DNA of 64,000 nt, from positions 14,352-78,351 of the forward strand of contig JBCBAV010000001.1 of NCBI GenBank assembly GCA_038532285.1, read 5' to 3'. This document shows, one piece after another, positions 8,523 to 16,125 of the stretch. Position 1 is the first letter of the stretch; every line of letters begins with the position of its first letter. Under the pieces are notes generated by a model. The model was not told the DNA's origin and made no database searches. It worked only from the letters and a program-made list of their open reading frames with translations. This stretch comes from Tateyamaria sp038532285 (GTDB lineage Bacteria > Pseudomonadota > Alphaproteobacteria > Rhodobacterales > Rhodobacteraceae). The position numbers were made by a program, and so were the translations under genes.

Positions 8523-9302
8523 ATGGATTTGGGGATTGCAGGAAAGCGCGCGATTGTATGCGCGTCGTCCAAGGGATTGGGCCTCGGGTGTGCCGAAGCG
8601 TTGGCGGCGGCAGGCGTGCATCTGGTGATGAACGCGCGCGGTTCGGAAGCACTGGACGCCTCCGCGGAGGCCATTCGCAGCGCATATGGTGTCGAGGTCA
8701 CCACTATGGCCACCGATGTGACAACCGCTGACGGGCAAGCGGAACTGGTCAATGCGGCAGGCAACGCCGACATCCTCGTCAACAATGCAGGCGGCCCACC
8801 GCCGGGTATGTGGATGGACTGGGACCGCGATGATTTCATTGCCGCACTCGATGCCAACATGCTGGCGCCCATCGCGCTGATCAAGGCGCTGGTGCCGGGC
8901 ATGATGGACCGTGGCTGGGGTCGGGTGGTCAACATCACCTCGCAATCGGTCAAAGCACCGATCCCGGTGCTGGGGCTGTCAAACGCGGCGCGCACCGGGC
9001 TCACGGGCTATGTCGCCGGGACCTCGCGGCAGGTTGCGGGCAGCGGTGTGACGATCAACAACCTTTTGCCGGGGATTCACGCCACCGACCGCGCCGACGC
9101 GCTGGATGGGGCCGTGGTCGACGCCCAGGGCATCACGCTCGAAGAGGCGCGGGCGCAACGCGCGGCCACGATTCCGGCAGGCCGCTATGGCACGCGACAG
9201 GAATTCGGGGCGGCCTGCGCATTTCTGTGTTCACAGCATGCGGGCTTTATCGTTGGTCAAAACCTGCTGCTCGACGGCGGTGCGACGGTGGCCACGATCT
9301 AG
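8523..9302 (+). CDS. SDR-family oxidoreductase, atypical active site
   Basis: A 259-residue short-chain dehydrogenase/reductase. The cofactor loop reads ASSKGLGLG (residues 13-21), there is a DILVNNAGGPP segment near 84, and the C-terminus ends GQNLLLDGGATV. The catalytic YxxxK is replaced by SNAARTGLTGY, so the usual Tyr and Lys are absent; this is seen in one divergent SDR subgroup. The start at 8523 was chosen over 8487 because AAGGAAAGG precedes it. It is 13 bases from the DNA-repair gene downstream, so they probably form one transcript. The substrate is unknown. Confidence 0.8.
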   Translation: MDLGIAGKRAIVCASSKGLGLGCAEALAAAGVHLVMNARGSEALDASAEAIRSAYGVEVTTMATDVTTADGQAELVNAAGNADILVNNAGGPPPGMWMDWDRDDFIAALDANMLAPIALIKALVPGMMDRGWGRVVNITSQSVKAPIPVLGLSNAARTGLTGYVAGTSRQVAGSGVTINNLLPGIHATDRADALDGAVVDAQGITLEEARAQRAATIPAGRYGTRQEFGAACAFLCSQHAGFIVGQNLLLDGGATVATI

Positions 9303-9315
9303 TGGGCACGATCTA

Positions 9316-10473
9316 ATGGCGAGGGCACCGGCCAATTTTTCGCTCAAGGACCAGCTGTTCAACGTCGAAACGCTGGGGCAGCTGGGGCGCGAATATGCTG
9401 CCGTGCTGCCCGGTTTTGATGCGAATGCATTTACAGAACTTGCACTCGCAGGCGTAGCGGATCGATCCTTGCTGGCCTGTCTCGACTGGTTTGCTGACTG
9501 TCTCGAGCAACATCTGGCCAGGGATTTTCCGACCATGGCGGATCAGCTTGAGGCGGCGATGGCGCCGCCGCTGGATCCGTCCAGAAACGATGATGATTTC
9601 GGCCAGTTCATCCATGCGGTGCCCGGTGTTTTGGCCGTGCGCCATGGTCTGGAACACCACCGCGACCGCGCGCTTGATCTGCTGCATGCCGCAACGCAAC
9701 GCTTTTCGATGGAGTTCTACGTTCGGCGGTTCCTTGACCGTTGGCCGGACACCACGTGGGCACGGCTGGAGCACTGGGCAGAGGACGACAATTACCACGT
9801 TCGCCGGTTGGTGAGTGAGGGGACCCGGCCCAAATTGCCCTGGGCCGGTCGAATAGAACTGGCGCCAGGGGCGGCGATGCCTCTGCTTGACCGGCTCTAT
9901 GCCGACCCGACACGCTATGTCACACGGTCTGTTGCCAACCACCTCAATGACATTGGCAAGTCGGATCCGGATCGGGTCCTGGACGCCCTGGCACGCTGGC
10001 GCGATGCGGGCGGGCAAGCGGTCAAAGAGCTTGACTGGATGGCCCGACACAGTCTGCGTACGATGGTCAAGGACGGGCATCCGCGCGCGCTGGCGCATTT
10101 GGGCTATGATGCCAACGCACCTGTTGACGTGCAGGTGACGCTTGATGCCCCGCAGGCGCGGATCGGCGCTGCCCTGAACTTTGAGGTGACGCTGGTGGCG
10201 CCCGCGCGCACGCCCGTCGTCATCGACTATCGCATCCGATTTGCAAGACCGGGCAACCGCACCGGCGAAAAGGTTTTCAAACTGAAAACCACGACGCTGG
10301 CTGCAGGCACACCCCTGACCGTGCGCAAAAGTCACAAGATGAAAGCCGCGGCGACAACATTTGAACTGCACCCCGGACCGCACATGCTGATCCTGCAAGT
10401 CAATGGCTCGGACAGGGCTGAAGTCCCGTTCGACCTGTTGCGTGCCTCGCTTGCAGGGACCGGGCGTGGCTGA
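9316..10473 (+). CDS. DNA alkylation repair protein, AlkC/AlkD-like HEAT-repeat type
   Basis: A 385-residue protein built of short helical repeats. The diagnostic stretch is WARLEHWAEDDNYHVRRLVSEG (broken by turns, about 135-160), then RPKLPWAGRI, and YVTRSVANHLNDIGKSDPD near 200, followed by a Ser/Gly-rich beta extension from about 280. This pattern is typical of the HEAT-like DNA glycosylases that remove alkylated purines (COG4335, AlkC group). The C-terminal beta domain fits the AlkC form rather than AlkD. The start at 9316 lies 13 bases after the SDR stop. Confidence 0.75.
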   Translation: MARAPANFSLKDQLFNVETLGQLGREYAAVLPGFDANAFTELALAGVADRSLLACLDWFADCLEQHLARDFPTMADQLEAAMAPPLDPSRNDDDFGQFIHAVPGVLAVRHGLEHHRDRALDLLHAATQRFSMEFYVRRFLDRWPDTTWARLEHWAEDDNYHVRRLVSEGTRPKLPWAGRIELAPGAAMPLLDRLYADPTRYVTRSVANHLNDIGKSDPDRVLDALARWRDAGGQAVKELDWMARHSLRTMVKDGHPRALAHLGYDANAPVDVQVTLDAPQARIGAALNFEVTLVAPARTPVVIDYRIRFARPGNRTGEKVFKLKTTTLAAGTPLTVRKSHKMKAAATTFELHPGPHMLILQVNGSDRAEVPFDLLRASLAGTGRG

Positions 10474-10509
10474 TACGTGCCCGAGTAAAGTACTAGGGTA
10501 TAGAGGCGG

Positions 10510-11580
10510 ATGACAGCAACACGGCTGGAGATCAACGGGCTGACCCGCAGCTTTGGCGGGCGGCGTGTGGTGGACGATCTGTCGTTGAGCATCGAGGCCG
10601 GGCAGGTGACCTGCCTGCTGGGGCCTTCGGGCTGCGGCAAATCCACGACCCTGCGCATGGTTGCCGGGGTAGAGACAGCGGATGCTGGCACCATTCAAGT
10701 CGATGGCACCCTGATCTGCGACGGCGCCCGTGGCCTGTCACCCGAAGACCGTGGCGTCGGGCTTATGTTTCAGGATTTTGCCCTGTTCCCGCATCTGAGC
10801 GTCGCCGACAACGTGGCATATGGCCTGAAAGGCGGGCGCGCCGAAAAAAAGGTGCGGGTCGGCGAAATGCTCGAGCGGGTGCGCATGGACCGCTTTGCCG
10901 GCGCGTATCCGCATCAGTTGTCTGGGGGGGAACAACAGCGCATCGCCCTGGCGCGCGCGTTGGCGCCCCGGCCACGCGTAATGCTGATGGACGAGCCGTT
11001 TTCCGGCCTCGACAACCGGCTGCGCGATGGCATCCGGGATGAAACGCTGGCGCTGCTCAAGACCGAGGACACCGCCGTTCTGCTGGTGACCCACGAGCCA
11101 GAAGAGGCCATGCGCATGGCCGATGAGATCGCGCTCATGCGCGACGGCAAGATCATTCAGCACGGCGCGCCCTATAACGTCTACACCCGGCCCGCGGACC
11201 AACAGGCGATGGGCTTTTTCAGTGAAATCAACCGATTGAACGCCATAGTGCAGGGCGCGCTGGCGGATACGCCGCTGGGCAAGTTTCTGGCGCCCGGGGT
11301 GCCCGATGGCACCGCTGTCGAGATCGCGTTTCGCCCGCAGCACGTGCGAATCGACTTTGACCGGTCTGGTCAGGGGCCTGCGCCCACGGAACACGAAGGC
11401 GAGGCCGCCCGCGCCGAAGTGGTGCGCGCCCGTTTCCTGGGCCATGAAAGCCTCGTGGTGTTTCGCCTGCGCGATGGCGGCGCCGAGGTCCGCGTCACCG
11501 TACCGGGTGTGTTCCTGCCCCCGGCGGGCCGGGCCATGTGGTTGCGTGTGCCGCGCAATCGCTGTTTCGTGTTCTCTTGA
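10510..11580 (+). CDS. ABC transporter ATP-binding protein, FbpC/PotA type
   Basis: A 356-residue ATPase of an importer. Walker A is GPSGCGKST (about 38-46), the Q-loop is FQDFALFPHL, the signature is LSGGEQQRIALARAL near 137, and Walker B is VMLMDEPFSGLD. The last 100 residues form a TOBE-type domain, as in iron, spermidine or molybdate importers. FQDFALFPHL and the length resemble iron(III) ATPases (FbpC). No permease or binding protein gene is adjacent, so it is an orphan subunit here. It is followed by a terminator-like repeat. Confidence 0.85.
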   Translation: MTATRLEINGLTRSFGGRRVVDDLSLSIEAGQVTCLLGPSGCGKSTTLRMVAGVETADAGTIQVDGTLICDGARGLSPEDRGVGLMFQDFALFPHLSVADNVAYGLKGGRAEKKVRVGEMLERVRMDRFAGAYPHQLSGGEQQRIALARALAPRPRVMLMDEPFSGLDNRLRDGIRDETLALLKTEDTAVLLVTHEPEEAMRMADEIALMRDGKIIQHGAPYNVYTRPADQQAMGFFSEINRLNAIVQGALADTPLGKFLAPGVPDGTAVEIAFRPQHVRIDFDRSGQGPAPTEHEGEAARAEVVRARFLGHESLVVFRLRDGGAEVRVTVPGVFLPPAGRAMWLRVPRNRCFVFS

Positions 11581-11599
11581 ACCGGCTTTTTTAAAAATG

Positions 11600-11630
11600 C
11601 GCGCCTGCAGCGCACGACATATTTTGTTTG
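11600..11630 (+). repeat. Terminator-like intergenic repeat (GCGCCTGC-A/G-GCGC family), copy 1
   Basis: The short stem GCGC(C)TGCA(G)CGC at 11600-11613 is followed by ACGACATATTTTGTTTG. The same arrangement, GCGCC-TGC-GGCGC then TTACATTTTTTGTTTG, occurs at 43840 after another gene. Both copies sit directly behind a stop codon on the plus strand, so the element probably serves as a transcription terminator. Confidence 0.55.
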
Positions 11631-11659
11631 GGACGGCTTCAAGCTGACCCAGTCATCGG

Positions 11660-12331
11660 TCAGGGTTGGGCGGTGTAGTCCTGCAGGCGCTTGCCCGGTT
11701 CGTCGACGAACATTTCTGGCAGCGCTTCGGCGCGGGTGATCAGGTCGACCCGGAACACGCGAAATGCGGCGCGCCATTCGCACCACGTGGTCAGGGTCCA
11801 GACCCGGCCCCAGTATTCAAGGTGCAATGGGCGGACGGTGCGGGTCGTGCTGTTGTCCCGGTCCTGTCTATAGGTCAGGCGCAGTTTCTGCCGCGCCCGT
11901 ATGGCGGCGCGCAGGGTACCCATGTGCGAGGCACCGCGGGCGGCGTCGGCAAATGGATACGTGGCGAATGTCCAGTGTTCCGCGTCAGCGATGCCGCGTT
12001 CGGGCAAGACTGTGTCCAGCTTGGCCGCAAAGCTGAGGGCGGCGGTTTTCAGCGTGTCATCAGAGGCTTCGCTGACAATTGCGAGCCCAAGGTTCAGTGC
12101 CTCGAGCTCATCCGGGGTCAGCGTCAGCGGCGGCAGGCTGATGGCGCCGGTGATCCTGTAGCCTTCTCCCGGCGTGCCAACCACTGGAACGCCCGAGCTT
12201 TGCAGTGTGTCCATGTCACGGTAGATCGTGCGTTCGGACACGTGCAATTGGCGTGCAAGGTCAGAGGCGCGGTGCAGCGCGCCGTCACGCAACAGGCGGG
12301 TCAGGGCAAAAAGGCGGTCGGAGCGAGCCAT
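11660..12331 (-). CDS. HTH plus WYL-domain transcriptional regulator (YafY type)
   Basis: A 223-residue regulator. The N-terminal winged helix (residues 1-60) reads ASDLARQLHVSERTIYRDM with the YafY-type VPVVGTPGEGYRI wing. The middle and C-terminal parts form a WYL effector domain, seen in LRLTYR and RTVRPLHLEYWGRVWTL. Such proteins often sense small ligands and repress nearby or own genes. The start at 12331 was chosen because the helix-turn-helix begins there; a longer frame upstream runs through the tatA promoter region. A 7-base dyad sits directly before the start, which points to autoregulation. Confidence 0.85.
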   Translation of the reverse strand: MARSDRLFALTRLLRDGALHRASDLARQLHVSERTIYRDMDTLQSSGVPVVGTPGEGYRITGAISLPPLTLTPDELEALNLGLAIVSEASDDTLKTAALSFAAKLDTVLPERGIADAEHWTFATYPFADAARGASHMGTLRAAIRARQKLRLTYRQDRDNSTTRTVRPLHLEYWGRVWTLTTWCEWRAAFRVFRVDLITRAEALPEMFVDEPGKRLQDYTAQP

Positions 12332-12332
12332 T

Positions 12333-12352
12333 CCTGACAATAACCTGTCAGG
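12333..12352. promoter_or_regulatory. Dyad directly before the WYL regulator start
   Basis: CCTGACA (12333-12339) and TGTCAGG (12346-12352) form a perfect 7-base inverted repeat with 6 bases between. It begins one base beyond the regulator's start codon, so a bound protein would block its transcription or translation. The CTGTCAG core recurs before the NTF2-like gene at 6937. Confidence 0.5.
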
Positions 12353-12369
12353 AGTGTGGGGGCGAGGCG

Positions 12370-12403
12370 AATTTTGTACAAAACACCTGCCGTTTTCATC
12401 AAA
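12370..12403 (-). repeat. Two-part palindromic element, copy A
   Basis: Read on the minus strand: TTTGATGAAAACGG, then CAGG, then TGTTTTGTACAAAATT. The second half contains the perfect palindrome TTTTGTACAAAA. Two more copies lie at 25318-25352 and 25392-25424 on the plus strand. This copy lies between the divergent WYL regulator and tatA, about 77 bases before tatA. Confidence 0.7.
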
Positions 12404-12479
12404 TCGCGCGACCGCAGCTCTGGCGCAGAACCCTGTCCGCGGGGCATATGAAACGCGACATCTGAAATGGGAGAGAACC

Positions 12480-12698
12480 ATGGGACTTGGAAATATTGGC
12501 CTGCCCGGCATTCTGCTGATCGCGGTTGTGGTGCTTGTGCTTTTTGGGCGCGGCAAGATCGCGGGCCTGATGGGAGAAGTCGGTAAGGGCATCACAAGCT
12601 TCAAGAAGGGCATCAACGAAGGCAAGGAAGAGCTGGAAGCCGCCGCTGCTGAAGACGCCAAGGACATCACGCCCGAGAAAGACAAGGACAAGGTCTGA
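12480..12698 (+). CDS. tatA: Sec-independent protein translocase subunit TatA
   Basis: A 72-residue protein with one N-terminal membrane helix (GLPGILLIAVVVLVLFG), then the FGRGKI hinge and an amphipathic helix (LMGEVGKGITSFKKGI), ending in a charged tail. This is the TatA layout: it forms the size-adaptable pore of the twin-arginine export system. The start is at 12480, with GGGAGAG upstream. It is followed by tatB after 3 bases and tatC after that, so this is one operon. Confidence 0.93.
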   Translation: MGLGNIGLPGILLIAVVVLVLFGRGKIAGLMGEVGKGITSFKKGINEGKEELEAAAAEDAKDITPEKDKDKV

Positions 12699-12701
12699 TC
12701 C

Positions 12702-13172
12702 ATGTTTGATCTCGGTCTGCCCGAGCTGCTGGTCATCGGGATCGTGGCGCTGATTGTGATCGGCCCAAAGGATCTGCCGGTGATGTTCCGCAATGTCGGC
12801 CGCTTTGTCGGCAAGGCCAAGGGCATGGCGCGCGAATTTTCTACCGCGATGAATCAGGCGGCGGAAGAATCCGGCGTTAAGGACCTGCAAAAGACGCTGA
12901 AAACGGCGACCAATCCTGTGGGCAGCGCCATGGACGGGGTCAAGGACGCAGCCAAGGACTTTACCTCGGCGCTGGATGACGTTGATCCAGACAGTGAGAC
13001 CGGCAAGCTGGCGGCCAAAAAGGCCGAAGAGCGGCAACAGTTGTCGCGCAAGATAGAAGCCGCCACCGCCCGCAAGGAAGCCGACAAGGCCCGCAAGGAG
13101 GCCGAGGCCGCCATCGCGCGGGCCGAGGCGCTTGAGGCCGACATGGCCGACACCGCGAAAGACAAGACATGA
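12702..13172 (+). CDS. tatB: Sec-independent protein translocase subunit TatB
   Basis: A 156-residue protein with the TatB start MFDLGLPELLVIGIVALIV, the GPKDLP turn near residue 22, and a long amphipathic helix (VGRFVGKAKGMAREF). The C-terminal half is Ala/Lys/Glu-rich and predicted to form a coiled coil. With TatC it makes the receptor for twin-arginine signal peptides. Its end overlaps the tatC start by four bases. Confidence 0.93.
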   Translation: MFDLGLPELLVIGIVALIVIGPKDLPVMFRNVGRFVGKAKGMAREFSTAMNQAAEESGVKDLQKTLKTATNPVGSAMDGVKDAAKDFTSALDDVDPDSETGKLAAKKAEERQQLSRKIEAATARKEADKARKEAEAAIARAEALEADMADTAKDKT

Positions 13173-14089
13173 GCCAATCGGACGAGATCGAAGACAGCGC
13201 CGCCCCGCTGATCGAACATCTGGCGGAACTGCGCACCCGGCTGATCCGGTCAGTGCTGGCATTTATCATTGCGATCACTGTTTTCTTTGTTCCGATCCAA
13301 GGCGAGTTCATCGCGGTGCACGTGCTGAATTTCCTGCTGGAACCCATCGTGGACACGCTGCGCAACCTCGGTGATCCGTCACCGACGCTGCAATATACCA
13401 GCCCGCAGGAATACCTGTTCACGCTGTTCCGCATATCGATGGTGTTCGGCTTTGCGCTGGCATTTCCCGTGATCGGGTTCCAGATGTGGCGGTTCGTGGC
13501 GCCGGGGCTGTACCGGCAGGAAAAGAACGCGTTTTTGCCGTTCCTGATTGCGTCGCCGGTGATGTTCCTGCTGGGCGCCAGCTTTGCGCAGTTTGTCGTG
13601 ACCCCGTTGGCGATGGCGTTTTTCCTGGGCTTTGCCGATGTGTCGTCGGTACTGGCGATTGTGTTCGGGTCGGGCGACACGCTCCCCGAGGGGACGGCGA
13701 TTGTCGAAGAGGCGACCACCGACGCGCCCACCATCACGTTTTTCGGCAAGGTCAATGAAAGCCTTGATATCACGCTGAAATTCATCATGGCCTTTGGGCT
13801 GTGTTTCCAACTGCCCGTGCTGCTGACGCTGATGGGCAAGGCCGGGCTGGTCAGTACCGAAGGCCTGCGCAACGTGCGCAAATACGCCATGGTGGGGATT
13901 CTCGTGCTGGCCGCACTGGTGACGCCGCCCGACGTCGTGACGCAGCTGATCCTGTTCACGGTGGTCTACGGGCTTTACGAGGTGTCGATCTTTCTTGTCG
14001 CACGGGTCGAGAAAAAGCGCATAGCCGCGCTCAAGGCCGAAGGGCTTTGGGACGAAGATGACCCGGCCGAGGAAGACGCCAAGCCATGA
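13169..14089 (+). CDS. tatC: Sec-independent protein translocase subunit TatC
   Basis: A 306-residue membrane protein with six predicted membrane helices. Family motifs include the N-terminal HLAELRTRLIRS (about 17-28), the YTSPQEYLFTLFR segment near 83, and GFQMWRFVAPGLY near 105. TatC recognises the twin-arginine signal. An insertion of about 30 residues rich in Asp, Glu and Thr lies near residue 175, which looks like an extended periplasmic loop. It overlaps tatB by ATGA, and its stop overlaps the following ATPase gene. Confidence 0.95.
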   Translation: MSQSDEIEDSAAPLIEHLAELRTRLIRSVLAFIIAITVFFVPIQGEFIAVHVLNFLLEPIVDTLRNLGDPSPTLQYTSPQEYLFTLFRISMVFGFALAFPVIGFQMWRFVAPGLYRQEKNAFLPFLIASPVMFLLGASFAQFVVTPLAMAFFLGFADVSSVLAIVFGSGDTLPEGTAIVEEATTDAPTITFFGKVNESLDITLKFIMAFGLCFQLPVLLTLMGKAGLVSTEGLRNVRKYAMVGILVLAALVTPPDVVTQLILFTVVYGLYEVSIFLVARVEKKRIAALKAEGLWDEDDPAEEDAKP

Positions 14090-14928
14090 TCGACGATCCG
14101 ATGGAGCGGATCGCCGAGGCGCTCGAACGCATGGCGCCGGCCCCGCTGGATGCCCCTGACTTTGACAGTGCCAGCGCGTTTGTCTGGCAAACCGGGCCGG
14201 ATCGGTTGGAGCCTGTGCATCGGGTCAGCAGGATTCCGTTGGACCTGCTGCTTGGTGTGGACCGGTCACGCGATACGCTGTTGGCCAACACCGAACAGTT
14301 CGCGCGTGGACTGCCTGCGAACAACGCGCTGCTGTGGGGCGCCCGCGGCATGGGAAAGTCCAGCCTTGTCAAAGCGATACACGGCGCACTTGAGGCACAG
14401 CATGGCGCGCTGAAGATCGTGGAACTGCACCGCGAGGATCTGCCGTCAGTGGGGCGCCTGCTGAATTTGCTACGCGCAGCATTGGACAAGCGGTTTGTGC
14501 TGTTCTGCGATGACCTGAGCTTCAGTCACGATGACCAGCATTACAAATCGCTCAAGGCGGTGCTGGATGGCGGGATCGAGGGACGGCCCGACAATGTGAT
14601 CCTTTATGCCACGTCGAACCGGCGCCACCTGATGCCACGCGACATGATCGAAAATGAACGATCATCGGCCATCAACCCGTCCGAAGCAGTCGAGGAAAAG
14701 GTATCGCTCAGCGACCGGTTCGGCCTGTGGCTGGGCTTTCATGCCTGCGATCAGGACCAGTATCTGGCGATGATCCGGGGCTATTGCGCCGCCTACGGGG
14801 TCCAGATCGAAGACGAGACATTGTGGGCCGAGGCAATCGAATGGCAGGCCACGCGCGGCGCGCGATCGGGCCGGGTGGCATGGCAGTATTTTTGCGATCT
14901 TGCCGGACGGCGCGGCGTGGCACTTTAG
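14086..14928 (+). CDS. DUF815-type AAA+ ATPase
   Basis: A 280-residue P-loop ATPase with Walker A WGARGMGKSS near residue 83 and a Walker B-like FVLFCDDLSFSHDD near 140. The segment LYATSNRRHLMPRDMIENE near 175 is diagnostic for the DUF815 family of AAA+ proteins found next to tat or ypdA-like genes. The start overlaps the tatC stop (ATGA), so it is translationally coupled to the Tat operon. The role is unknown; a membrane-associated maintenance role is only a guess. It is convergent with the Hint gene downstream, stops overlapping by four bases. Confidence 0.85.
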   Translation: MIDDPMERIAEALERMAPAPLDAPDFDSASAFVWQTGPDRLEPVHRVSRIPLDLLLGVDRSRDTLLANTEQFARGLPANNALLWGARGMGKSSLVKAIHGALEAQHGALKIVELHREDLPSVGRLLNLLRAALDKRFVLFCDDLSFSHDDQHYKSLKAVLDGGIEGRPDNVILYATSNRRHLMPRDMIENERSSAINPSEAVEEKVSLSDRFGLWLGFHACDQDQYLAMIRGYCAAYGVQIEDETLWAEAIEWQATRGARSGRVAWQYFCDLAGRRGVAL

Positions 14929-15965
14929 GCGACCAGCATCTGCCCTTCGTAGGCGCGCAGATACGGGGCCGCCTTGGGGCCGTAGGCAGCCTCGTCAGGC
15001 ACCAATGACACCACTTCGGCCCGGGTCGCCGGGTGCATCGCGTCCAACGCGACCGTGCCGGGATACAGCGTTTCGCTCCAGATGCCGTGCGCCTCGACCA
15101 CTTCGTGTGTGTCCATCAGCACGTGGCAATAGGTGATCAGACCTCCCGTAGCGCGAAAGACACCGTCCATGTTCAACAGATCAACGGCGCGCACCAGCAC
15201 GGCGTCCTGTCCGTAAAACAGCTCGGCGCGCCAGTCACTGAGCAGAATGGCGTGTTGCGGTGACACCAGCAGGTCGCGGTCATTGCCCAGCGTGCCGGCG
15301 GTGATGACCACCGGCGCGAGGTCGCCCTGCGCGCTGACCGTCGACGCACCCGTCCAACGGATCGGCAAGGGGCCGTTGGCCGTCAGAACCATGTCGCCCG
15401 GGTTTAGCGTTTCGACACGTCGCGGGCCTGTCGGGGTCTCGATTTCGGTGCCCGCGGCAAAACAGACGATTTGCGCGCCCAGATCAAGGTGCGGGGTGCT
15501 GGCATCGTTTTCGATGATCCCGCCGATGGTCAGATCGGTATTCGGCGGCGGCATACCGTCCGGAAAAACAAGGAAATACCCGTCTTCGTCATCCGCACCC
15601 GCATCGGTGCCATCATTGACGTCGTTGTCATTGTTCAGGTCGACATCAATCACCCCGATGCGCCACGTGGTGGTGCCGTCGGTGACCGTAAACGTATAAT
15701 CCCAGATGATCTGGCGTTCGGCCCCGTCGACCACCGCCGTTTGTTCCCACGTGCCGCCGATCCGTTCGGGCGCGTCCACGAATTCGTTGGCGTCGTCATC
15801 GCCGTTGAACAGCGTTGCGCCGTCATTCTCTTCGACCACGAAATAGGTGGTGTTGCCGGAATAGCTCCAGGTGCCCGTGGGTGCGAACGCATAGTTGTTT
15901 GGCGACCCGTTCACCAAAGTCTGCGTGCCACGCAGCGCGAAGGTGTAGGCGTAAAAGACCGGCAT
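14925..15965 (-). CDS. Hint-domain protein with acidic N-terminal domain
   Basis: A protein of 346 residues from ATG 15965 (a TTG at 15983 would add six). Residues 1-180 are beta-rich and acidic, including the DxNxD-like run DLNNDNDVNDGTDAGADDED. The Hint part then starts with CFAAGTEIETPTG near residue 190, keeping the Cys expected for self-processing. It continues with PIRWTGASTV, LLVSPQHAILL near 245 and MDTHEVVEAHGIWSE near 298. Secretion followed by Hint cleavage or ligation is plausible but unproven. An 8-base dyad sits before the start. Confidence 0.78.
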   Translation of the reverse strand: MPVFYAYTFALRGTQTLVNGSPNNYAFAPTGTWSYSGNTTYFVVEENDGATLFNGDDDANEFVDAPERIGGTWEQTAVVDGAERQIIWDYTFTVTDGTTTWRIGVIDVDLNNDNDVNDGTDAGADDEDGYFLVFPDGMPPPNTDLTIGGIIENDASTPHLDLGAQIVCFAAGTEIETPTGPRRVETLNPGDMVLTANGPLPIRWTGASTVSAQGDLAPVVITAGTLGNDRDLLVSPQHAILLSDWRAELFYGQDAVLVRAVDLLNMDGVFRATGGLITYCHVLMDTHEVVEAHGIWSETLYPGTVALDAMHPATRAEVVSLVPDEAAYGPKAAPYLRAYEGQMLVA

Positions 15966-15975
15966 AGTTGTGAAC

Positions 15976-16000
15976 CAATCCAAATCGTTTCGTTGGATTG
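15976..16000. promoter_or_regulatory. Perfect 8-base inverted repeat before the Hint gene
   Basis: CAATCCAA (15976-15983) and TTGGATTG (15993-16000) are perfect arms around 9 bases, starting 11 bases upstream of ATG 15965. It covers the ribosome binding region, so it could be an operator or an mRNA hairpin limiting translation. The remaining stretch up to 16125 shows nothing else. Confidence 0.4.
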
Positions 16001-16125
16001 TTTCTGGCAGTGAAACGCGGCCACCTAAGGGCTATACGCTGCCGTTTTAGGAAAATTAGAGGAAAGTTTTAGGCAAATAAGGCGCGCAGGCGGGCAGTGC
16101 CGCTGTTTGGCCTCGTTTGGTGCAC

